Source: Rossellomorea aquimaris (lineage in GTDB: Bacteria; Bacillota; Bacilli; Bacillales; Bacillaceae_B). From it: a stretch of DNA of 64,000 nt. The translations under genes and the position numbers were made by a program. Positions 1 to 7,321 of the stretch are shown in pieces (the stretch's first letter is position 1; every line of letters begins with the position of its first letter). The stretch is taken from assembly GCF_000935355.1 (NCBI RefSeq), contig NZ_JXZC01000001.1, positions 1,054,001 through 1,118,000 of the forward strand. The letters run 5' to 3'. Below the pieces are notes generated by a model that did no database searches, was not told the origin of the DNA, and worked only from the letters and a program-made list of their open reading frames with translations.

Positions 1-212
1 GGCAATACGTCGGGTGTGAATTGTATTCGCTTAAAATCTCCTTCAATACAATGTGAAAAAGTCTTAGCCAATAGTGTTTTACCGGTACCTGGTACGCTCT
101 CGAGCAAGACGTGGCCTTCCTGAAGTAAGGCAATCAATAGAAGCTCGATTTCTTTCTCCCTTCCAATCAGGACTTTGCTCATTTCTTTTTTTATGTCTTG
201 TATAGTTGACAT
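1..212 (-). CDS. MoxR-family AAA+ ATPase (partial, N-terminus only)
   Basis: Only the first 70 or so residues lie in the window; the gene runs off the left edge. The visible part reads as the start of a MoxR-type AAA+ ATPase. It has a short leader with VLIGREKEIELLLIALL, then LLESVPGTGKTLLAKTF, whose GTGKT is the Walker A P-loop (about residues 40-47). MoxR ATPases usually act as chaperones for metal insertion or complex assembly together with VWA-domain partners; no partner is visible here. The ATG at 212 is preceded by a strong AAGGGGGAG ribosome site seven bases upstream, which fixes the start. Family call is secure; specific role is unknown. Confidence 0.88.
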   Translation of the reverse strand, partial: MSTIQDIKKEMSKVLIGREKEIELLLIALLQEGHVLLESVPGTGKTLLAKTFSHCIEGDFKRIQFTPDVL

Positions 213-421
213 CTTTGCTCCCCCTTTATGTTCACAACAGTAAATATTCAGCTAATATTCTAAAAATAGATCCTTTCTCATCATACCATATTTCGTTGTT
301 AAAATATCCCTTTTGGGGGACAGTAAAAAGCCGGTCACCATCCCTGTCTTGGATTCGTAACCGGTAGTTCTTCAGTATTCATTTAAATATCAAGAATACC
401 TAAGCCATCACCCGAAAAGTG

Positions 422-1159
422 TTAATGCTCATAGATCATCTTCCTCGTCATTCCACCATCCACCACTAGGTTTTCTCCTGTTATGAAATCATTATCCGGA
501 TGAGCAAGAAATAAGCATGCCCTTGCTATGTCTTCAGGTTTCCCCACCCTGCCGGATGGATGCTGGTCATGATCCTTGTCCCGTAATGAATCATACTCTT
601 CGGTTTGAATCCAGCCTGGACTTATTGAGTTCACCCGGATCCCTACCTCACTCAATGTAATGGCCATTGAATGAGTCAAACTCACAATGCCCCCTTTAGT
701 TGCAGAGTAGGCTTCCGTATCCGGTTCAGACATTGAAGCCCTGGTAGAGGCCATATTAATGATGCAACCACCTCGGTTCTTCATTAAAGCTGCCCCTTCT
801 CTACTGCAATAGAAGACACTGCTTAAGTTTGACGAAAGAATGCTGTCCCAGTCCTCGGGATCCATCTTCCAGAAGGACATGAACTTCGAAACACCTGCAT
901 TGTTAATTAGTACGTCCACCACGCCATGGTCTTCTTTCATCTTTGAAAAAACATCTTTTACCTGTTGATAGACTCCTACATTGACTTCATGAAACCGTGT
1001 TGAATATCCTTCAGAGTTGAGCTTCAGGGATAATTCCTCCCCTTTATCCCCATCCATGTCCATAAATTCAACGACTGCGCCCTGCTTCGCAAATTCTTCA
1101 ACCAGCGTTTTACCGATTCCATTCGCCCCACCTGTTATGCAGACAATTTTATCTTTCAC
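422..1159 (-). CDS. SDR-family NAD(P)-dependent oxidoreductase
   Basis: A classical short-chain dehydrogenase/reductase of about 245 residues. The N-terminus carries the cofactor-binding TGGANGIGK motif, followed by the structural NNAG motif. The catalytic YSATK (Tyr-x-x-x-Lys) is near residue 150, and SPGWIQT follows it. The C-terminal ENLVVDGGMT is typical of the family. An acidic MDMDGD after beta-strand 2 suggests preference for NAD(H) over NADP(H), by analogy. Substrate cannot be told. An ATG at 1168 directly abuts its AAGGGAG ribosome site with no spacing, so the GTG at 1159 is the more likely start. It appears to be a single-gene unit. Confidence 0.88.
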   Translation of the reverse strand: MKDKIVCITGGANGIGKTLVEEFAKQGAVVEFMDMDGDKGEELSLKLNSEGYSTRFHEVNVGVYQQVKDVFSKMKEDHGVVDVLINNAGVSKFMSFWKMDPEDWDSILSSNLSSVFYCSREGAALMKNRGGCIINMASTRASMSEPDTEAYSATKGGIVSLTHSMAITLSEVGIRVNSISPGWIQTEEYDSLRDKDHDQHPSGRVGKPEDIARACLFLAHPDNDFITGENLVVDGGMTRKMIYEH

Positions 1160-1265
1160 TCCTGTCATCTCCCTTTGTCTTCAATTATTTTCATATTCGC
1201 CTATTCATTCTTCCTAAAAAGGATACCCTTTTCAACTGGCCCTCAACCTTCTCTAAGACATATAG

Positions 1266-1315
1266 AAAAGGATTAACCTGAGGAAATGACGGGACATTCC
1301 AAGGTTAATCCTTTT
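1266..1315 (-). terminator. Rho-independent terminator after the Spo0E-like gene
   Basis: Fourteen-bp arms AAAAGGATTAACCT (1266-1279) and AGGTTAATCCTTTT (1302-1315) flank a 22-nt loop, directly downstream of the minus-strand gene ending at 1318. A run of T follows the stem in the minus direction. Confidence 0.8.
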
Positions 1316-1317
1316 AT

Positions 1318-1497
1318 TTATTGTACGATCTTATTTTTTGTCGTTTTATTTATATCATTACGCTGATGAATATTGATTAAGGCATCCAACTCTTTACTGA
1401 GTTGAATGGTGACTGGACTGCTCAGCCCAAAACGAATACCTGATTGTATCATCTTCCATCGTACCGTTTCAATTCGAGCCACTATGGTCCCATTCAT
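1318..1497 (-). CDS. Spo0E-like aspartyl-phosphate phosphatase
   Basis: A 59-residue protein matching the Spo0E family pattern: IARIETVRWKMIQSG, then GLSSPVTIQLSKELDALIN. The family signature SQELD appears here as SKELD. Spo0E-family proteins are small two-helix hairpins that dephosphorylate Spo0A~P and thereby delay sporulation. Whether this paralogue acts on Spo0A or another response regulator is not visible. In-frame GTG and ATG codons lie upstream, but the GAGGTG ribosome site fits best with the ATG at 1497. A second family member lies at 9857-10102. The call rests on motif and length. Confidence 0.8.
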   Translation of the reverse strand: MNGTIVARIETVRWKMIQSGIRFGLSSPVTIQLSKELDALINIHQRNDINKTTKNKIVQ

Positions 1498-1605
1498 CAA
1501 CATCACCTCTTCTTCTTTACTCTATTTTACTATTAATTCCACGTAGAGAAAAGAAAAAAGTATCCGAACGCTATTTTTGTTATTTAAAAAAATCCTGTGT
1601 AATGA

Positions 1606-2196
1606 TTATTTTGCGAAGCGGTGTTTTCCAATGGTTAACAATGTTTCTCTACTGGTAATCCAATCGCTTGTGGATGTTACAGGATTATAGAAGAAGAGAG
1701 AACCTTTTCCCTGGCCTCTGAAAGCCAATGCCTCTTGAACAGCATCTCTCGCTTCCTGGGAAGGCGCTTGGTTGATTTCACCATTTTGAACAGGTGAAAA
1801 GGCATAATGACCGTTCGCTACCTGGTAGATTACTTCTTTAATAGAGTCTGGGAATTCAGTTGAATCCACCCGGTTTAAAACAACCGTTGCGACAGCCACT
1901 TTACCTGCATATGATTCTCCTTTAGCTTCTGCATGAACCAGTTTTGCCAGTAACTCACGATCTTCAACTGTTACTTCATTTTCTGGTACAATTAACGTTT
2001 GACCTGGATGAATTTCATTCGATTTCAAATCGTTCTCTTTTTTTAGTTGAAGGACAGATACAGATTTCTCCTTACCTATATCCCAAAGAGACTCACCATT
2101 TTCTACAGTGTGTACTCCTTCAGCTGCTATAGTTTGAGTAGAGAATGAAACAATTGAAAGTGCCGCAATCCCTACTAGTAAGCTTTTCTTAATCAT
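1606..2196 (-). CDS. Secreted LysM plus SleB-type cell wall hydrolase (YkvT-like)
   Basis: A 196-residue exported protein. Residues 1-24 form a signal peptide (lysines, hydrophobic core, TIAA before the probable cleavage). A single LysM peptidoglycan-binding repeat follows (HTVENGESLWDIGKE to HPGQTLIVPE, about 28-72). The rest is a Hydrolase_2/SleB catalytic domain beginning LLAKLVHAEAKGESYAGK and ending in FFYNP. SleB/CwlJ-type domains are associated with lytic cleavage of spore cortex peptidoglycan. Domain order and the nearby YkvS gene match Bacillus subtilis YkvT. Unlike SleB, which has the other domain order, the LysM is N-terminal. Substrate (cortex or vegetative wall) is inferred only. 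Confidence 0.88.
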   Translation of the reverse strand: MIKKSLLVGIAALSIVSFSTQTIAAEGVHTVENGESLWDIGKEKSVSVLQLKKENDLKSNEIHPGQTLIVPENEVTVEDRELLAKLVHAEAKGESYAGKVAVATVVLNRVDSTEFPDSIKEVIYQVANGHYAFSPVQNGEINQAPSQEARDAVQEALAFRGQGKGSLFFYNPVTSTSDWITSRETLLTIGKHRFAK

Positions 2197-2340
2197 CTTT
2201 CTACCTCCTCATTAGCGCTCACCACTAAGATAACAACGAATAAACAGAAATTCATCAGGTAATGGTTACCACCCTTCGTTGTTTGTAGAATGGCAATGCA
2301 TTCTAAACACCCAGAGTGTTTCATATATTGGATATGAACC

Positions 2341-2368
2341 AAAAAAAAACGGAGGATCCTATCCCCCG
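2341..2368 (-). terminator. Terminator after the 64-residue hypothetical gene
   Basis: Read on the minus strand, CGGGGGAT and ATCCTCCG form an 8-bp stem (one G-T pair) followed by nine T. It lies just past the stop at 2375. Confidence 0.8.
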
Positions 2369-2374
2369 CTTACT

Positions 2375-2569
2375 CTAACTTCTTGGTGTATCTAAATAGT
2401 GATAAAGAATATTTCCGCCATGCTGAGCCACCCCACGGAACTGTTTAAAATCCTCTTGTTTAACGAGTACAGATCGAAAAGTAAGAAAGTCTTCTTTCAT
2501 CACCCTTACTTCTTCAATTTCTCTTGTACGCAATAGTTGTAATTGTTCAAGAATTTCTGTTTCACTCAT
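2375..2569 (-). CDS. Conserved small hypothetical protein
   Basis: A 64-residue protein starting MSETEILEQLQLLR and ending GGNILYHYLDTPRS. It is charged, with no membrane segment, signal peptide or metal motif. I do not recognise a named domain, although the compact layout (KEDFLTFRSVLVKQEDFKQF) looks like a folded small protein conserved in Bacillus. The ATG at 2569 is chosen because GGAGG sits seven bases upstream; the open frame extends further up but without a ribosome site. It has its own terminator and is divergent from ykvS. Function unknown. Confidence 0.7.
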   Translation of the reverse strand: MSETEILEQLQLLRTREIEEVRVMKEDFLTFRSVLVKQEDFKQFRGVAQHGGNILYHYLDTPRS

Positions 2570-2734
2570 ATCCAAACCTCCATCCTGAATGTCTCTATTG
2601 TAGATATAAAAGGATGAAAAGCTCAAGAATAATTTTTTTGATGAAATTTTTAGAAAACTCTTTACCTTTTCTTGAGTTTACGTCAAAATATTAGTAATTG
2701 TTTGTAGAATTTTGGCAAAAAGGAGCGACTTCTC

Positions 2735-2914
2735 ATGAAAAAGGCAGAAATCGGAAATGTGATTGAATTTAGAGAAGGATTAAAAGGAATCGTAGAAAAA
2801 GTAAATGAAAACTCGGTTATCGTTGATCTGACGTATATGAAGAATTATCGTGACCTTGAACTGGAAGAAAAAACAGTTGTTAATCATAAAAACTATAAAA
2901 TAGTTGAAGCATAG
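2735..2914 (+). CDS. ykvS: DUF2187 family protein YkvS
   Basis: A 59-residue protein beginning MKKAEIGNVIEFREGLKG and ending VVNHKNYKIVEA. It closely resembles Bacillus subtilis YkvS (DUF2187), a short beta-rich protein of unknown function in the KOW/SH3-like size class; the core VEKVNENSVIVDLT reads like a small beta barrel. An AAAGGAGC ribosome site precedes the ATG. The neighbouring YkvT-like hydrolase gene on the other strand mirrors the B. subtilis ykvS-ykvT vicinity. A terminator follows directly, so it is probably a single-gene unit. Confidence 0.88.
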   Translation: MKKAEIGNVIEFREGLKGIVEKVNENSVIVDLTYMKNYRDLELEEKTVVNHKNYKIVEA

Positions 2915-2925
2915 TACAAACTTCT

Positions 2926-2955
2926 AAAAGGTGGAGAACGATACTCCACCTTTTT
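2926..2955 (+). terminator. Terminator after ykvS
   Basis: AAAGGTGGAG, a 7-nt loop, then CTCCACCTTTTT, starting 12 bases after the ykvS stop. Confidence 0.88.
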
Positions 2956-3045
2956 ATATTGAGATTCATAAGAAGAGAAAAGGTTTACAGAAACAGCTTT
3001 GAGGATATTCTTATAGCATACTGTTTCGTAAGGTGGAGCCCCGTC

Positions 3046-4431
3046 ATGAACTTAAATATACATATTGTTAACAAAGCACGAAAAAGCTTTTGGTTTGTAC
3101 CATTTTTATTTTCACTCATCTCATTAGCGCTTTCCCTACTCACCTTTTATTTTGATTGGTGGTTAAGTCAGCATGATTATCCTTTGTTCCCTAAAGTTTT
3201 GTTCTCGAATTTCGATTTATCCATGACCATCATCAGTACGATTGCATCATCGATCATGACCATGACGACGATTACCTTTTCAACGATTATGGTCGTGTTA
3301 ACCACTTTTTTATCCCAATATTCACCGAGGACCCTTCAAAATTTCATTAATGACCGTCCTACTCAGCGGGTTCTAGCCATTTTTGTGTCAGGTGTGGTGT
3401 ACTGCATCACATTATTGGTTCTCCTTCAAGATGAAGCTGGACAAAAATTATATATTTCATCTGCATTTGCCGGCATAGTTGCGATTATCTGTTTATTTGT
3501 TTTCGTCTACTTTGTGCATCACGTTTCCAATTGGGTGAAGGTAAGTAATTTAATACATAACATAACAATCAAAACCAATAAAAAAATTGATAATAGTTAT
3601 TTATATAGAAAAAATGCCGTTAATGACGAACCTCCAACCTTTAATGAATCCCTGTTTGATGATACCGAACCCCTATATGTGTATAGTGAGCAATCCGGGT
3701 ATCTACAGCAGATAAATATAGAAGGGATGATCAGTAAAGCTGCTAAAGATAAAGCGATCATCCGGATGGTGAAAACACCGGGTGAATACTTACTTGAAGG
3801 TACTCCTGTCATGACTGCATGGACGACGAATAAAGACATCGATGTAGAGGATTACTTGGGATACCTCGTACTCGGACCAGATAAAGAACCCATCGAAGAT
3901 ATTGAGCTCGGTATCAGGAAACTGGTTGAAATAGCCTTGAGGGCCATTTCCCCAGCAATCAATGATCCGAATACGGCAAAAAATTGTATAGAAGAAATCG
4001 GGATCATTCTATCGAAGCTTGCTAAACACAAGCTTCCAAGCTCTTATTTATCGGATGAAGAAAACAATGTGCGTATCATATTGGAACAGCCTACCTTTTC
4101 TGATTACTTATACAGAAGCTTTTACCAGTTAAGGCATTACGGGAAGCAGGACATATCCGTTATTTCAGAAATTCTGCGTTCATTGAGAATGATAGGGGAA
4201 AACAATAGCGAAGATACGAAGCGCATGGTGTGGACGTTTAAAGACTATATATTGGAAGGGATCGACTATGAAAGCCTCCAAAACCTCGACATGCAATTCA
4301 TCATGAGACATTTGGATGAACTCGCGACAGCTTGCAGACAAAGGAATTGGGATAAGGATGAAGTACGGAATAAGTATTTCCCTGAACAATATAAAACAAG
4401 TGACGCTTATGATCATGGGAATGAAGAGTAA
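3046..4431 (+). CDS. DUF2254 family membrane protein
   Basis: A 461-residue protein with an N-terminal block of about four transmembrane helices (residues about 15-180, including TIASSIMTMTTITFSTIMVVLTTF) followed by a cytosolic C-terminal half. It contains ALRAISPAINDPNTAKNCIEEIG, the signature stretch of the DUF2254 predicted membrane protein family. No biochemical function is established. The open frame extends about 30 codons upstream, but the ATG at 3046 has AAGGTGGAG positioned correctly and leads straight into the first hydrophobic helix. The stop is followed by a terminator stem that has been split by an insertion sequence. Confidence 0.85.
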   Translation: MNLNIHIVNKARKSFWFVPFLFSLISLALSLLTFYFDWWLSQHDYPLFPKVLFSNFDLSMTIISTIASSIMTMTTITFSTIMVVLTTFLSQYSPRTLQNFINDRPTQRVLAIFVSGVVYCITLLVLLQDEAGQKLYISSAFAGIVAIICLFVFVYFVHHVSNWVKVSNLIHNITIKTNKKIDNSYLYRKNAVNDEPPTFNESLFDDTEPLYVYSEQSGYLQQINIEGMISKAAKDKAIIRMVKTPGEYLLEGTPVMTAWTTNKDIDVEDYLGYLVLGPDKEPIEDIELGIRKLVEIALRAISPAINDPNTAKNCIEEIGIILSKLAKHKLPSSYLSDEENNVRIILEQPTFSDYLYRSFYQLRHYGKQDISVISEILRSLRMIGENNSEDTKRMVWTFKDYILEGIDYESLQNLDMQFIMRHLDELATACRQRNWDKDEVRNKYFPEQYKTSDAYDHGNEE

Positions 4432-4446
4432 CTTACCCAACGGACG

Positions 4447-4460
4447 AAAAAACGGATGCT
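4447..4460. terminator. Left arm of a bidirectional terminator split by the IS
   Basis: AAAAAACGGATGCT is the exact reverse complement of AGCATCCGTTTTTT at 5943-5956 on the far side of the insertion sequence. Together they would form a 14-bp stem with T-runs on both strands, serving the DUF2254 gene (plus) and the DUF6254 gene (minus). Confidence 0.8.
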
Positions 4461-4493
4461 AGAAGGTGCTTACCCCCGGAAGTTAGAGTTTTA

Positions 4494-5360
4494 TTATGCA
4501 GCTGAATGGCTGGAGTGAGTTCGGTATTCGACAGGACTCATCCCAGCCAATTTTTCTTTTGACCGGTCATGATTGTACCAGTGAATATATTCTTCAATCC
4601 GTCCTTTTAAATCCTCATAGGTTACTAGTTCTTCACCATAATACATTTCTTGCTTTAAAATCCCAAAGAAATTCTCCATCGAAGCGTTGTCTGCGCAGGT
4701 TGCTTTCCGAGACATGCTTTGAAAAATCTTGTTCCGTTTTAACGTTTTCACCCACTTGTTGTGCTGATAATGCCAGCCTTGGTCTGAATGGATTGTGGTT
4801 CGATAGGTCGCCCGATCTTTTAATACTTCTAAAGACTCTTTTAAAGGTTCCATGACAAGATCTAAAGTTGGACGTTCCTTGATCCCAAACGCAATAATTT
4901 CTCCGTTATAAAGATCAAGAATTGGATTCAAATATAATTTCTTTTCTTCAAGACATTTAAATTCAGTAACGTCAGTTACCAATTTTTGAAGAGGAATAGG
5001 GGTTCTAAACCGACGAGATAATCGGTTTTTCGCTACCTTTCCAATAGTTCCCTTATAACTATTATATTTACGGGATTTTCGCATGAATTTAATACATCTA
5101 ATTCCTAGCTCTCGCATGATACGATAGACTTTTTTATGATTGATACGCTGCCCTAATTTCTTTAATTCTTTTGTGATACGTTTATAACCATAGCGTTCCT
5201 GGAACTTATTAAATAAGTTTGTAATGGTTTCTTTTAATTCTTTATCCGGGTCTTCCTTACCGAGATTTTTCACATGATAGTGATAAGTTGCTTCCGGAAT
5301 TCCTACCACAATGAGGATATCTTTTAATCGAAATCCTTCTTCTTTAAGCTCGAATGCCAT
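4494..5360 (-). CDS. IS3-family transposase OrfB (DDE integrase)
   Basis: A 288-residue reading from its internal ATG, or the C-terminal part of an OrfAB fusion made by -1 frameshifting. An N-terminal HTH_21-like region (EATYHYHVKNLG, GYKRITKELKKLG) precedes the rve integrase core. The acidic triad is visible as the Asp in VTDVTEFK, the Asp in TIHSDQGWHYQ and the Glu in SMENFFGILKQE, with the Lys seven residues after that Glu also kept. It ends with WYNHDRSKEKLAGMSPVEYR, the usual IS3 C-terminal signature. The reading frame is intact and all catalytic residues are present. Confidence 0.93.
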   Translation of the reverse strand: MAFELKEEGFRLKDILIVVGIPEATYHYHVKNLGKEDPDKELKETITNLFNKFQERYGYKRITKELKKLGQRINHKKVYRIMRELGIRCIKFMRKSRKYNSYKGTIGKVAKNRLSRRFRTPIPLQKLVTDVTEFKCLEEKKLYLNPILDLYNGEIIAFGIKERPTLDLVMEPLKESLEVLKDRATYRTTIHSDQGWHYQHNKWVKTLKRNKIFQSMSRKATCADNASMENFFGILKQEMYYGEELVTYEDLKGRIEEYIHWYNHDRSKEKLAGMSPVEYRTHSSHSAA

Positions 5361-5887
5361 TTTTGTTTGTGCTTTTCGTGAAAGGCGTTCGGATTCTCGC
5401 GAAAAGCTCTCAGCTTTTTTAAATATGCATTCTCCAGTCTTAGTAGTGCATTCTCGCGTTCTAATTCTTCCTCGCGTGTTAGCTTTTTTTCTTCCTTTTT
5501 CTTCTGATTATTAGATTTCTTAGACATAGAAGGCCGCCCCTTTAAATTTAATTCCAGGCCTTCTACTCCTTGTTCACGAAATGTCTTCATCCAGCGTTTA
5601 ATTAAGGAAGGGTTGTTCAAGTTAAACTGAACAGCCGTTTCTAAATAAGAAGCACCTGTATTTAACATGAATTGTATCGTATCTAATTTAAATTGAACAG
5701 AATACTCCTTCTTCGTCTTTCTTCGTTTTAACCCTTCTATCCCCTGAGACTTATAGGTATTTACCCACTCAACTATCTGCGTTTGGCTACCCATATTATA
5801 TTTTTTGGCCAATGACCTGTATCCTAGATTTCCAGATAAATACCCGATGACAAGTTTTATTTTAAATTCATCACTATATTTAGCCAA
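5324..5887 (-). CDS. IS3-family transposase OrfA (helix-turn-helix)
   Basis: A 187-residue DNA-binding protein with two helix-turn-helix repeats (LVIGYLSGNLGYRSLAKKYN and the second unit ending NNPSLIKRWMKTF), then a basic lysine-rich linker and a leucine-zipper-like stretch ELERENALLRLENAYLKKL. The open frame extends beyond the IS end, so the true start must lie inside. A TTG at 5887 with GGGGGTG five bases upstream is the best candidate (leading AKYSDEFKIK). It overlaps orfB in the -1 frame, as usual for IS3 elements. Confidence 0.88.
   Translation of the reverse strand: MAKYSDEFKIKLVIGYLSGNLGYRSLAKKYNMGSQTQIVEWVNTYKSQGIEGLKRRKTKKEYSVQFKLDTIQFMLNTGASYLETAVQFNLNNPSLIKRWMKTFREQGVEGLELNLKGRPSMSKKSNNQKKKEEKKLTREEELERENALLRLENAYLKKLRAFRENPNAFHEKHKQKWHSSLKKKDFD
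5371..5420 (-). other. Probable programmed -1 ribosomal frameshift site of the transposase
   Basis: On the minus strand the OrfA codons TTA AAA AAG contain the slippery heptamer A-AAA-AAG (5414-5420). Downstream an 8-bp perfect stem GCTTTTCG/CGAAAAGC (5400-5407 with 5371-5378) could act as the stimulator. The -1 frame after the slip is open without stops straight into OrfB. Confidence 0.75.
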
Positions 5888-5893
5888 AAAAAC

Positions 5894-5933
5894 ACCCCCG
5901 AAAGTTAGTTTTTTCACTCTAACTTTCGGGGGT
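5894..5933 (-). repeat. 15-bp hairpin at the IS right end covering the orfA ribosome site
   Basis: ACCCCCGAAAGTTAG (5894-5908) and CTAACTTTCGGGGGT (5919-5933) are perfect inverted repeats with a 10-nt loop. The outer arm is the terminal repeat; the inner arm, in RNA, contains the GGGGGTG ribosome site of orfA. Confidence 0.82.
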
Positions 5934-5942
5934 CGGTACCGA

Positions 5943-5956
5943 AGCATCCGTTTTTT
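5943..5956. terminator. Right arm of the IS-split bidirectional terminator
   Basis: AGCATCCGTTTTTT pairs with 4447-4460. It lies just past the stop of the minus-strand DUF6254 gene at 5959. Confidence 0.8.
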
Positions 5957-5958
5957 TA

Positions 5959-6078
5959 TTATTCTTTTCCTTTTTTCCCTTCTGAAAGCTCCTTGAAGGA
6001 AGATACTTTACCATGGGGATGCTGTTCCTGTTTCCTTACATTCCACTGTCTTTCTTTTTCGTGTTTTGATTGTGTCAT
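5959..6078 (-). CDS. DUF6254-like 39-residue protein
   Basis: A 39-residue, very hydrophilic protein beginning MTQSKHEKERQWNVRKQEQ and containing the HPHGKVSSFKELSEG core seen in the tiny DUF6254 proteins of Bacillaceae. AAAGGAGTGG lies upstream of the ATG. It is convergent with the DUF2254 gene; the terminator they once shared is interrupted by the IS, so this gene's transcripts may now run into the element. Function unknown. Confidence 0.75.
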   Translation of the reverse strand: MTQSKHEKERQWNVRKQEQHPHGKVSSFKELSEGKKGKE

Positions 6079-6149
6079 ATTCGCCACTCCTTTTTCATTA
6101 GTCTCTATTAACATGAGCAGCAGACTCGCTTTTTACTCTCCTCCAACAT

Positions 6150-7181
6150 TTATTTATTTGGTTTCATCCAGAGAAGAATAATAAATAGTAAGCTCATGTA
6201 TCCAAAGAGTGGATATAAATAAGACAATAGTTCGCTGTATTCAAAAAAGCTTAAAGAATAAATCACGAGGAAGATACCCGCAAAGGTCAATAAAGAGGTG
6301 CCTTTCCAGTAATTCGATAATTGTTTCTCCAGGCCGAAGACGCCCCCAATGACGGAGGTGAATATTTCACCATAAATGATGATGATGTAAATGAAATAAA
6401 AGCCCGCTACAAAGGATTTCATAACCATAGCCATTGGAATCTGGTATTGTGTCACATTCGGGATCATGACCAAAGTAATATGACTGGAGATTAGAATCAG
6501 GGTAAGGAAAAAGCCGCCAAGATATCCTCCATACTTAATAGTTTCCCGATCTTTTACTTCACCGGCAACAGGAACGAGAACAGCCTGTGCCATGGCAAGG
6601 TTAAAAGCTACGTATGAAAAAGGGGCCACCACCGATTTCCACCCATCCTCAGCATGAGGGATCATAAGAAATGCGTCTAAAAATCCAGCGTCCCGAACAG
6701 AATGAATCATTAAGAATAGATTAAAGACGATCATAAGAGGAACAACGAATGTATTTACAGCAAAAAGTCCTTTAATCCCCACCATCATCGTGATAAATCC
6801 CAATCCAATCGTCAGCAAAATACCTAATTGCTTAGGTAGCAAAAGCTGCTCCTGAAAAACAGCACCCGCTCCTGAAAGCATGACCGCGGATACCCCGATT
6901 AGCATAATCATCATGACGATATTCATAAACTTAGAGAACCATTTCCCAAATAGATACTCATTAAATTCTTCAAAGGACTTTGCTTTAATATCATGGGACT
7001 TCAGCATGATCTTCGTTCCCATTGTGATAAATAAGTACCCGCTTAATAAAATCGCAATAAACCCGATAAAGCCAAACCGGGTGAAAAACTCTACAATTTC
7101 CCTTCCTGTTGCAAACCCTGCTCCTATTACGGTACCAACATAAACAGCAGCTATTTGAAACGAACCAGCTAACTTTTTCAT
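6150..7181 (-). CDS. ykvI: YkvI family membrane transporter-like protein
   Basis: A 343-residue polytopic membrane protein with about ten hydrophobic helices. The N-terminus AAVYVGTVIGAGFATGREIVEFF closely resembles Bacillus subtilis YkvI. The early unwound-helix glycine motif GTVIGAGFATG recalls APC/LeuT-fold transporters, so a transporter role is likely but the substrate is unknown. The ATG at 7181 follows AGAGGTGAT. It is monocistronic, between the DUF6254 gene and the M3 peptidase gene, which has its own terminator. Confidence 0.85.
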   Translation of the reverse strand: MKKLAGSFQIAAVYVGTVIGAGFATGREIVEFFTRFGFIGFIAILLSGYLFITMGTKIMLKSHDIKAKSFEEFNEYLFGKWFSKFMNIVMMIMLIGVSAVMLSGAGAVFQEQLLLPKQLGILLTIGLGFITMMVGIKGLFAVNTFVVPLMIVFNLFLMIHSVRDAGFLDAFLMIPHAEDGWKSVVAPFSYVAFNLAMAQAVLVPVAGEVKDRETIKYGGYLGGFFLTLILISSHITLVMIPNVTQYQIPMAMVMKSFVAGFYFIYIIIIYGEIFTSVIGGVFGLEKQLSNYWKGTSLLTFAGIFLVIYSLSFFEYSELLSYLYPLFGYMSLLFIILLWMKPNK

Positions 7182-7280
7182 CCTATCACCTCTGACAACC
7201 TTCTACTTCACCTTATGTACAAGCAGAGAAAATCAGAAGCAAAAGAACATAATTCTTCCGGAATTATAGAAGGCCCTAAG

Positions 7281-7318
7281 AAAGAGGGCAGCCGTAAAAA
7301 AATGCGGCTGCCCTCTTT
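7281..7318 (-). terminator. Terminator after the M3 oligoendopeptidase gene
   Basis: Fourteen-bp perfect stem AAAGAGGGCAGCCG / CGGCTGCCCTCTTT with a 10-nt loop, four bases past the stop at 7322. Confidence 0.82.
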
Positions 7319-7321
7319 CCT

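Larger units (their letters stand above)
4472..5933 (-). mobile_element. IS3-family (IS150-like) insertion sequence
   Basis: About 1.46 kb, bounded by 18-bp inverted repeats that differ at one position: ACCCCCGGAAGTTAGAGT at the left end, and the reverse complement of the right end reads ACCCCCGAAAGTTAGAGT. It carries overlapping orfA and orfB on the minus strand with a -1 frameshift arrangement. Both frames are intact, so the copy looks potentially active. A clear 3-4 bp target duplication is not evident; GGT at 4465-4467 and 5935-5937 is a candidate if the element is slightly longer than its repeats. Confidence 0.92.

Noticed and set aside
4496-4855. Plus-strand ORF of 119 codons across the IS
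   Set aside because: It lies antisense to the catalytic part of OrfB, which has full DDE motifs, and has no ribosome site.
4465-5937. GGT as target-site duplication of the IS
   Set aside because: Three bases is too little to be sure, and the implied ends do not fit the terminal repeats symmetrically.
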